A stretch of 64,000 bases of DNA from DATLMR01 sp035634255 (GTDB lineage: Bacteria; Acidobacteriota; Blastocatellia; UBA7656): assembly GCA_035634255.1 (NCBI GenBank), contig DASQDI010000160.1, positions 141,765-205,764 on the forward strand, written 5' to 3'. The notes under the pieces are model-generated. The model saw nothing but the letters and a program-made list of their open reading frames with translations, had not been told where the DNA came from and made no database searches. A program made the position numbers and the translations under genes. This document shows positions 26,067 through 33,129 of this stretch, piece after piece. The stretch's first letter is position 1. The number at the start of each line of letters is the position of its first letter.

Positions 26067-26115
26067 CTCTCTGAATATTTCATAAGTGAGCCGCCTCAGT
26101 CATATAACTGTAAAC

Positions 26116-26187
26116 GGCGGCGGGCGTTTTTGAAGGCGGGCGGTCATGCCCTCCGGTTCAAAGACACCCGCCGCCCTTCTTTTTTTA
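26116..26187 (+). terminator. Rho-independent terminator
   Basis: GGCGGCGGGCGT (26116-26127) pairs with ACACCCGCCGCC (26164-26175) with one mismatch around a 36-nt loop, and CTTCTTTTTTT follows. It lies behind the small Cys/His-rich gene. Confidence 0.7.
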
Positions 26188-26730
26188 CCTATTATTTTCA
26201 CTCATCTTTTCACCCATCCGGCGAAACCGCCCGCGAATCGGGCCTCATAGCGAATCCCCGATTTCCGCCCGCCCGGCGTAGGGGCGTATTATGAGCTTGC
26301 CTATTCGGGCAGACATACTTATTATGCATGGGTCAAATCGCACGCTACGCGGCCCGGCGGTAACATCCCTTACCACCGACCTGTTTGTACCGGATGATTA
26401 CTTTCATCTTGTAAACATTCATTCTTGCCGTAGTACGTCAAAGAAAAGACAGCGCTGTAGATTCTTGAACGGATCTTCTGAGCGAGGGCTCAGGTCGGCG
26501 CGAATAGATAATTATCTTTGCCGGGGCCTGCCTGCCCTCAGAAGCATACCCCGCGCAAAGAGTCAGGCATAAATTTGCAGACCGATAAGGGCGCGGCCGC
26601 TCGACCGGCCCCGAACCGCCCCTATTACTTTATCTCTCTTCTCAGGCAGGAAGCCTTGGGAAAGAGGTTACTCGTTACCGCTCCTGAAGAGCCCTTACCC
26701 CCGTTATAGGGAAAAAAAGGAACGAAGAGG
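26188..26730. other. Gene-poor upstream region of the secreted-protein/protease pair
   Basis: This 543-nt stretch is less GC-rich than its surroundings and has no convincing gene; a 93-codon frame at 26291 looks random. An imperfect hairpin is formed by CTTTGCCGGGG (26516-26526) and CCCCGCGCAAAG (26549-26560). It probably contains the promoter and a structured 5' leader for the gene at 26731. Confidence 0.4.
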
Positions 26731-27342
26731 ATGAAAAGGATAACTATTGGTATTTGCTGTCTGGTTCTCACCGTTCTGCTGACCACAGCTTTATGGGCGA
26801 CGAGCCCCTCCAACGACGCGCAGGTCGCAGACACGGTCAGCCCGTCGGAGACGAGCCTGGCCTTCGACCTCTCGGTCGAAGAGATGGTCGAAGTGTCGGA
26901 CCTGATCCTCATAGGCAGTTGCGTCGAGGCCCGGAGCATGTGGGTCGACCGCAATCTGGTCACCCTGGCTTCGATCTCCGTCAAAGAGACTTTGAAGGGG
27001 GGCGAGTCCTCCGCCGTGACCGTGGTGCTGCCCGGCGGCGCGGACGCGAACCGGAAAATCCCCGTGGCCATGACCTATCCGGGCGCGCCCCGGATCGCGC
27101 CCAGCGAAGACGTGTTTCTCTTCCTCACGAAGGACGACGAGCTCGGAGGCGGGTACACGATAGCCGGCTTCTCGCAGGGCAAATTCTCGATCATCAAGGA
27201 CGAGGAAGGTCGTGACGTCGTTTCGCGCGACCTCACCGACATGACCCTCAAGGGCAAGGCCGGGCTCCGTCGCGGCACGGCCACGCGGTCCACGCTCTCA
27301 GGTCTCCGGTCTCAGGTTATGCAGCAACTGCGAAAACAATAG
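26731..27342 (+). CDS. Secreted protein of unknown function, paired with a metalloprotease
   Basis: A 203-residue protein with a signal peptide (residues 1-23, ending ALWA). The mature part has 'SVEEMVEVSDLILIGSCVEA' and 'LVTLASISVKETLKGGESS' followed by 'DVFLFLTKDDELGGGYTIAG', a beta-rich pattern found in acidobacterial exported proteins that often sit before matrixin-like proteases. GGAACGAAGAGG precedes the ATG. The protease gene follows after 94 nt in the same direction, so a joint transcript and a shared extracellular role are likely, but no activity can be named. Confidence 0.65.
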   Translation: MKRITIGICCLVLTVLLTTALWATSPSNDAQVADTVSPSETSLAFDLSVEEMVEVSDLILIGSCVEARSMWVDRNLVTLASISVKETLKGGESSAVTVVLPGGADANRKIPVAMTYPGAPRIAPSEDVFLFLTKDDELGGGYTIAGFSQGKFSIIKDEEGRDVVSRDLTDMTLKGKAGLRRGTATRSTLSGLRSQVMQQLRKQ

Positions 27343-27436
27343 CGTGCCTGATTCATACCCGATTAAAGAGAAAGCCATGAGATTAACCCGCAGGCTTCAA
27401 ACGGCAGGGCCGTGAAGAGAGCCGCGAGGAGGACAT

Positions 27437-29377
27437 ATGAAGAAGATAGCTTCCGTCTGTATTGCAGTAGCCATGATTATAATGAGCGCCGTAACTACCC
27501 GCGCGGGCGGGTCGCTCGAAAGCTTCGACATTACCGCACAGGCCCCGTCGCCCATCGCGGGCCACATACTGGCTCGCGTGGTCGGCCTCCGCTGGGACGC
27601 CCGCTCCATGCCCCTTCAGTACCGAGTCAACAGCACTCTGAACCCCATCCCGAACCCGCTGGGCGCGCCCTTCCTTTCCGTGGCCGACGCCTCCGCGGCT
27701 TTCCAGGCCTCGTTCGACCAGTGGAACTCGATCCCCACGTCCTTCATCAACATGCAGGTCGTCGGGACCACGGGCAACCCTGGGTTGCGCGGCTTCGACT
27801 TCGTGAATGAGCTCACGTTCAGGACGGCCGCCGGCTTCAACGCCATCGCCTCGTCCCCGTCCGTCAATCTCATATCCGATTCGACGCTCTCCAACGGAGA
27901 CGACCTCGACGGCGACGGCGATTCCGACGTGTCGTCCCTCATAACGACCGCCGGAGACGTTGACAGCGATGGCGACATAGAGTTCCCGGCCGGGTTCTAC
28001 AAAGCCGGCACGATCCTCGACAACGACGTTCAGTACAACACCAAAACCAGCAACGGGTTCCGCTTCACGGTCGACCCGGCGCAGGCGGACACCGTCACGC
28101 GCTCGGTGGACCTGATCACCGTCTCGGTGCATGAGTTCGGCCATTCGTTCGGGCTCTCTCACGTCCTCAACAATCAGGACAGCGCCGCCGACGGCAACGG
28201 GGCGACGATGTTCCCGTTCATCGACACGGGCGACCCCGCCTCCGAGCTGTCGCAGCGCTCGCCCAACATGGACGACATAGCCTTCGCCTCTTTCTTCTAC
28301 CCCGAAGGGACGGCCGCTTCCGGGCCCGCCGCGCTTCAGCCGGGCGACGTGGCCTTCAACAAAGCGTTCGGCCTCATCACGGGCGAGCTGCGCCACGGGG
28401 TGTCGAATCAGCCGATAGCGGGCGGCAGTGTCTTCGCTGTCAACCGCGACACGAAAGTGGTGGCCAGCAGCGCCTTCAGCGGCACGACCAACCTCTCGTT
28501 CAACCCGGCCAACGGAGGGCTCTTCTTCATCAACGACCCGGCCATCGCCATCCCGAATGGCAACTACGTCCTGCCCGTCCCCAAGGGCAACTGGGACGTG
28601 AGGGTTGAAGCCGTGGACGGCGAGCCGGTCCCGGCGGCCAACATAAGCTTCACGACTCAGATCGGGAACTTCTTCGGCCAGCAAAACTTCATAGAAGAGT
28701 TCTTCAACAACAACAGCGAAGGCGCCGTCGAGCGCGACCCCGGCGACTCCAAGAACGTCCACGTCAACCCCGGCAAGACCGAGACGGGGATCAACATCAC
28801 GACCAACCGGGTCATCGCCGTCAGCAATTTCGGGGCCCTCAACTCCATCGGGTTCATCAACTCGCCCGCGGGCCGCACGTACGCCGTGGCCTTCCCGGCC
28901 GCCCAGATCGGCGCGATCAATCCGGGTCAGGACGTTCGCGTTCAGGCGGGGCTCTTCAACACCTTCCTGCTCGACGCTTCGGTGCCCGCGGTCTTCGCCG
29001 ACGCATACCTCACGACGGGCGTGATCAACCCCGACGGCTCGGCGAACATCGACCTGGTCAACCCGCTCGACCACACCTCCGGCTTCCTGGGCCAGGACGG
29101 GGATTTCGCCTCGTTCTTCTTCAAGAACCCCCATGATCTCGGCGTAAGGATTCGCGCGGGGATCGCGGACGGCAGCATACAGAACCTCTTCCTCGTGCTG
29201 CGCATCCCGACCGCGACGCCCTTCGCGGGCGTGAGCGGCCAGCCGCCGCTCGTCGGCCTGAACAACACCGGGACGATCTTCGGCCTCTCGTTCCTCTCCA
29301 ACGACGGGGGGGTCACGTTCAACAGATTGACGAACGTCAATTTCCGGTTCTCGCTCCTGCTCTCCGAGCCCGAGTAA
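27437..29377 (+). CDS. Secreted matrixin-like zinc metalloprotease
   Basis: A 646-residue protein with a signal peptide (residues 1-23, ending TTRAG). The protease domain (about 55-290) contains the metzincin zinc site H232-E-F-G-H236-S-F-G-L-S-H242 and a Met in 'GATMFPF' that could be the Met-turn. 'DDLDGDGDSD' and 'DVDSDGDIEF' are likely calcium loops. The C-terminal ~350 residues form beta-rich domains, including a carboxypeptidase-regulatory-like unit ('FGLITGELRHGVSNQPIAGG'). It probably degrades extracellular proteins. GAGGAGG precedes the ATG and a strong terminator follows the gene. Confidence 0.85.
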   Translation: MKKIASVCIAVAMIIMSAVTTRAGGSLESFDITAQAPSPIAGHILARVVGLRWDARSMPLQYRVNSTLNPIPNPLGAPFLSVADASAAFQASFDQWNSIPTSFINMQVVGTTGNPGLRGFDFVNELTFRTAAGFNAIASSPSVNLISDSTLSNGDDLDGDGDSDVSSLITTAGDVDSDGDIEFPAGFYKAGTILDNDVQYNTKTSNGFRFTVDPAQADTVTRSVDLITVSVHEFGHSFGLSHVLNNQDSAADGNGATMFPFIDTGDPASELSQRSPNMDDIAFASFFYPEGTAASGPAALQPGDVAFNKAFGLITGELRHGVSNQPIAGGSVFAVNRDTKVVASSAFSGTTNLSFNPANGGLFFINDPAIAIPNGNYVLPVPKGNWDVRVEAVDGEPVPAANISFTTQIGNFFGQQNFIEEFFNNNSEGAVERDPGDSKNVHVNPGKTETGINITTNRVIAVSNFGALNSIGFINSPAGRTYAVAFPAAQIGAINPGQDVRVQAGLFNTFLLDASVPAVFADAYLTTGVINPDGSANIDLVNPLDHTSGFLGQDGDFASFFFKNPHDLGVRIRAGIADGSIQNLFLVLRIPTATPFAGVSGQPPLVGLNNTGTIFGLSFLSNDGGVTFNRLTNVNFRFSLLLSEPE

Positions 29378-29404
29378 TCAACCGCCAAGAACCGCGCATA
29401 AAAG

Positions 29405-29450
29405 GACCGGCCCTCAGAGTTTCTCGGACTCTGAGGGCCGGTCTTATTTG
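29405..29450 (+). terminator. Rho-independent terminator, 16-bp perfect stem
   Basis: GACCGGCCCTCAGAGT (29405-29420) and ACTCTGAGGGCCGGTC (29428-29443) pair perfectly around a 7-nt loop, followed by TTATTTG. It ends the protease transcript. Confidence 0.85.
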
Positions 29451-29453
29451 CCT

Positions 29454-29579
29454 CTACCGAGCTATCTGCGCGGGGGTGAAGGCCGGGTTGGCCGACTCGA
29501 GCAATCCCGCTATGGCCGCCGAAGTGCCGTCAGCGGCCGTGATGTCGGGCTTCTGCCGCACGTTGTGGGTAGTCTGAAA
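29454..29579 (-). pseudogene. Remnant of an S8 (subtilisin-like) protease C-terminus
   Basis: On the minus strand an open stretch of about 40 codons reads 'VRQKPDITAADG' and then 'TSAAIAGLLESANPAFTPAQ', ending IAR-stop. In S8 proteases the first segment normally stands some 15-20 residues before the catalytic G-T-S-A-A-x-P-H-x-A-G helix; here the residues between are gone and the P-H of that helix is lost as well. With no start or catalytic domain it is a decayed fragment. The other ~280 nt up to the next gene hold nothing recognisable. Confidence 0.6.
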
Positions 29580-29861
29580 GCGGCCGCCACTCTAGCACCT
29601 GTTTATGGCAAGTTCAACAAGAAGTGAATGAGCCGGGCCATCTTTTCGCGCAGAAAAATATTTCGGCCCGCGGGGGCTTTATAACCGGCCCGGAGTTGCG
29701 CCAGCCTTCCTGCAAGTGGCGCTCCCCGGCCCGTTCATCCTGCGAATCGCCGCGAGGCCGGCCGCCCCCTTCGAGAATCCGAACCCGGCCTGACAAATAG
29801 CCGTACCAGAAAGTAGCCGCTCCATCCGGGGACGCATAATCATCTACGACGAGACGATTCG

Positions 29862-30971
29862 ATGAGCTTTTTAGTCGAAGGTCGCAGTGGGAAGCAAATA
29901 AGTTCCGCGAGCCGTGTTCCGGCCTGGCTCCTCACCTTCGGGGCGTGGACGCTCGCGGGCATGCTGGTCGCCCTGATCACCTACTCCCAGTCGGTCGCGG
30001 CGGGCCGCCCGTTCCCCTTCTCCTGGTGGGAGCACCTCCGGTGGGCCCTGGCAGAGTGCTACGTATGGTGGGCGCTCACCCCCCTCGTCGCGCTTCTCGT
30101 CAGGCGCTTCCCGCTTGAGCCGAGGCGGTGGCCGCGCGCCCTGCCCGCATACGTGGCCTCGATTATCTTCTTCCCCTTCGCCTGGGCCGTGATACTCGCA
30201 TCGCTCTACCGCGCGCTCGGGCGGCCTTCGGGCGGCGACCCCGAACCCTTCGGGGAGTTCGTGTGGGTCGTGATGATCGCCCGCTTCCCCGCGCTGATGC
30301 TGGTCTTCTTCGCGATAGCTGCGGCCGCCCACGCCGTCGAATACCGCCGCAGGTATCAGGAGCGGGAATTCCTGCTCGCGCAGGCGCAACTGCGCTCCCT
30401 CAAAGCTCAGCTTAACCCCCACTTCCTCTTCAACACACTCAACGCGGTCTCGGAACTGGTCTACAGAGACCCCGAAGCCGCCGAAAGGACGATAATCAAC
30501 CTGAGCGACCTGCTGAGGACCGCCCTGAGCATGGGGGACGCGCAACTGGTCTCCCTTCAGGACGAGATTGATTTCCTCCGCAGGTACGTGGACATCCACC
30601 GGACGATAATGCGGGACCGGCTCGCCGTGGAGTTCAACATAGAGTCGGAGACGGTGGGCGCTTCGGTCCCGAGCATGATCTTGCAGCCCCTCGTCGAGAA
30701 CGCGATCCGGCACGGCATCGACCCGGTCTCGCGCTCGGGGCGAATAGAGGTTTCCGCCGCGCGCGACAACGGCGCGCTCCGCCTCACGGTGAGCGACAGC
30801 GGGCCGGGCCTGTCGGAGCAGGGGCAACTGACTTCGGGCAAAGGCATCGGGCTCGCCAACACGCAGGCGCGGCTGGCGCAGCTATACGGGAAGTCGCACC
30901 GCTTCGAGCTGAAAAGCTCGCCCGGCCGCGGCCTCACCGTCAACGTCTTCATCCCCCTTGAAAATAGATGA
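29862..30971 (+). CDS. LytS/YehU-type sensor histidine kinase, orphan
   Basis: A 369-residue inner-membrane kinase. Four hydrophobic segments (about residues 21-45, 60-80, 95-118, 130-158) precede the His_kinase domain with the phospho-acceptor in 'LKAQLNPHFLFNTLNAVSEL' (H187). The ATPase part has the N-box 'LQPLVENAIRHGID', 'VSDSGPGLSEQG' and 'GKGIGLANTQARLAQLYG'. Such kinases normally pass phosphate to a LytTR-type response regulator encoded next door, but neither neighbour encodes one. The input signal is unknown. Confidence 0.85.
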   Translation: MSFLVEGRSGKQISSASRVPAWLLTFGAWTLAGMLVALITYSQSVAAGRPFPFSWWEHLRWALAECYVWWALTPLVALLVRRFPLEPRRWPRALPAYVASIIFFPFAWAVILASLYRALGRPSGGDPEPFGEFVWVVMIARFPALMLVFFAIAAAAHAVEYRRRYQEREFLLAQAQLRSLKAQLNPHFLFNTLNAVSELVYRDPEAAERTIINLSDLLRTALSMGDAQLVSLQDEIDFLRRYVDIHRTIMRDRLAVEFNIESETVGASVPSMILQPLVENAIRHGIDPVSRSGRIEVSAARDNGALRLTVSDSGPGLSEQGQLTSGKGIGLANTQARLAQLYGKSHRFELKSSPGRGLTVNVFIPLENR

Positions 30972-31140
30972 CTGAGAGATGACCGAGAGGTGAGCGGGGG
31001 CCGGTTATGAAGGCTCGCGCTTCTTTTCGCCGCGCTTCTTGGATAATCGCGTCTCATGTGGGAACATAAGCGGCGCAGTGAAGGCAGTGCCATGAAGTTT
31101 CAATGAGGTCAATTCAGGAAGGCGGAAAGAGGGCCGGTCA

Positions 31141-32388
31141 ATGCAGAATCAAACTTATTCATCCAGCGCTTACCGAAAGGTAGGGTGGCTGGTTTTACTG
31201 CTCATGGGCGCGGGCGCGCTCGCGATGGTCGTCACCCCCGTGTTGAAGATCGCGCCGTTCAAGGCCCAGACGCCGGAGGCCCTCGCCCTGTCGTACGCCC
31301 TGCGAAGCTGGTCTCCCGTGGCGACGGCGCTGGCCCTGCTCCTCTCCCTTCTGATCGTGGCCTTCCTCTGGCGCGGCCTGCGCAGTTGGTGGGCCAGGGC
31401 GATACTGGCCCTGCTGCTCGCCCCGGTGCTGGCCGCCGCGTGGTTCGCGCGGCAGAATCATTTCGAGTGGATGTTCGCGCCCCTACCGAACCCCGGCTAC
31501 GCGGCCGCGAGCGAAGTGGACTTCGTGGCGGACGACGAGATGGTCCTCGCGGTTGAATTGAACGGGGACGCGGTGGCCTATCCGATCCGCCAGATCGCCT
31601 ACCATCACGTCGTGCAGGACACCGTCGGAGGCGTACCGGTAGTCACCACCTACTGAACGCTCTGTCACACCGGTCTGGTGTGGAATGCGGCGGTAGACGG
31701 GCGCGGGCTGAGCTTTCACCTCGCGGGCATCAACAACCAGAACTTCATCATGCAGGATGAAGAGACCGGTTCGTGGTGGCAGCAGGTGACGGGCGAGGCT
31801 ACCTTCGGGCCTATGAAAGGCCGGAAGCTTGAGCAGGTCGTTCACGACGAGCTGACCTTCTCCCAGTGGAAGCGGGAGCAGCCGCGCGGGCGCGTGCTGA
31901 AGCCCGACGACAGCACGCAGTGGAGGGAGTTCTCCGACGGCTGGGAGGAGAAGGCCGGCAGGATGCGCGTCGTGACCCAGACGGACCCGAACGACGTGCT
32001 GGAGCCGCGCGCGATAGTCCTGGGGATTAAGATTGGCGGCGCGGCGAAGGCGTACCCTTTGAGTTCGGTCGAGAAGCAGTCTCCCGTGCTCGACCGCGTG
32101 GGCGATGTGCCGGTCGTCATCGTGCTGGCCGAGGATAAGAAGTCGTTCCGCGCGTTTGAAGCGATGGCCGACGGGCGGCCTTTGGAACTGTTCGCAAAGC
32201 CGGGCGCGACTCCCCTGCGGCTGGTCGACGCCTCGACCGGCAGCGAGTGGGACTTCACGGGCAAAGCGGTCGCGGGCAAACACGCGGGCCTCAGCCTGAA
32301 GAAGGTCCCGGTGTTGAAAGACTACTGGTTCGACTGGAAGATCTATAACCCCGGCACCGAAGTGTATGGGTTCGCCCGGCGACAATAG
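31141..32388 (+). CDS. DUF3179-domain membrane protein, probable selenoprotein (in-frame TGA at 31654-31656)
   Basis: Two frames that share the same phase are separated by a single TGA; read through, they give 415 residues. The N-terminus has three hydrophobic segments (about residues 13-31, 56-77, 80-100). The DUF3179 domain follows, with 'VAYPIRQIAYHHVVQDTVGG' and 'PVVTTY-U172-T-L-C175-H-T-G-L-V-W'. In Cys-containing relatives this spot is Y-C-x-L-C, so the TGA falls on the first Cys of the CxxC pair. The 243 codons after the TGA are intact and well conserved in pattern ('LAGINNQNFIMQDEETGSWW', 'PVLKDYWFDWKIYNPGTEVY'). A hairpin fitting a bacterial SECIS lies directly behind the TGA. I infer selenocysteine at 172, forming a U-x-x-C redox site at the membrane surface. 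As I recall, some databases already name DUF3179 proteins '(seleno)protein'. Selenocysteine genes are not in this window; a nonsense mutation is the alternative. Confidence 0.8.
31654..31683 (+). promoter_or_regulatory. Candidate bacterial SECIS element behind the in-frame TGA
   Basis: The TGA at 31654-31656 is followed after 9 nt by CACACC (31666-31671), loop GGTCT (31672-31676) and GGTGTG (31677-31682), a perfect 6-bp stem extendable by a U-G pair. The loop starts 15 nt after the TGA. GGUCU is also the apical-loop sequence of the E. coli fdhF SECIS, where the G-U pair of bases contacts SelB. Confidence 0.65.
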
Positions 32389-32428
32389 TGCGAGGCGCGG
32401 GCGCGCGGGGGGAAAAGGAAAACTCTAC

Positions 32429-33106
32429 ATGAAAAGACCGGCTCGACTGAAGGAGATTCTGCTTTGCTGTCTGCTCGCCGCCGCACAGGGCTGCGCCTCG
32501 GAATCCCGCAATGCCAACGAGTCCCCGCCCATATCAGGCGGCCACGGCAGCGGCAACCCCGCGCTCGCGCCGGGCGGGGACCCTATCGAAGCCATAGCGA
32601 AGTCCATGCGCGCCCAGATGGATGTCCGCTCCTTCCGGGTTCGGATGGAGTTTTCTTACGCGGGCAATGACAACGCGCGCACGGTCGAGTTCGTAGCCCC
32701 GGACCGGTTCCATATGATAAGCGACAAGAACGAGGTCTACATCATCGGGCCGGACACATTCATGAAGGATGAGAAGGGGCGCTGGCAGAAGGTGCCGATG
32801 GATGTCAACGCGATGATCCAATCCTTCAGGGACCCGACGATCATCGACGAAGTCCGCAGGAGCGCCAGCGCGAAGTTCATCGGCCCGGACGTGCTCGACG
32901 GAGCGCCCATGCTCGTCTACGAGTACTCCATGTCGAACGCCTTCGGCACGAACTCGACCAGCACGACGAAATCATGGATAGCCGAAAGCGACGGGCTTCC
33001 GCGCCGCCTGGAGATCGACGGGGAGATCAACTCTGTAAAGGCCCGCGCCGTGAACACCTACTACGATTACAACGCGGACATCAGGATAGAGCCTCCGATT
33101 AAATGA
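32429..33106 (+). CDS. Lipoprotein, LolA-like fold possible, function unknown
   Basis: The ATG at 32429 with AAAAGGAA upstream gives a 225-residue lipoprotein (signal LLCCLLAAAQGC; Cys at about residue 21). After a Gly-rich linker the sequence 'DPIEAIAKSMRAQMDVRSFR' with 'VEFVAPDRFHMISDKNEVYI' and 'FMKDEKGRWQKVPM' resembles envelope lipoproteins of the LolA/LppX-like sheet fold that bind lipids. It follows the DUF3179 gene after 40 nt in the same direction and may be cotranscribed. Confidence 0.65.
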   Translation: MKRPARLKEILLCCLLAAAQGCASESRNANESPPISGGHGSGNPALAPGGDPIEAIAKSMRAQMDVRSFRVRMEFSYAGNDNARTVEFVAPDRFHMISDKNEVYIIGPDTFMKDEKGRWQKVPMDVNAMIQSFRDPTIIDEVRRSASAKFIGPDVLDGAPMLVYEYSMSNAFGTNSTSTTKSWIAESDGLPRRLEIDGEINSVKARAVNTYYDYNADIRIEPPIK

Positions 33107-33129
33107 CGCGAGGCCGCCGCCGGCGGAGG

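Noticed and set aside
26140..26180. A tRNA T-arm suggested by GGTTCAAAGAC
   Set aside because: No matching anticodon or D-arm can be drawn around it; the sequence is the loop of the terminator at 26116-26187.
27383..29134. A 583-codon minus-strand frame opposite the metalloprotease
   Set aside because: The plus-strand frame has a signal peptide and zinc site; the opposite frame has neither and a shadow-like composition.
31141..31656. Treating the DUF3179 locus as two separate genes or a pseudogene
   Set aside because: The second half lacks its own ribosome binding site, the phase is unchanged, only TGA interrupts, and it falls on a redox Cys position with a hairpin behind it. A nonsense mutation remains possible but is less likely.
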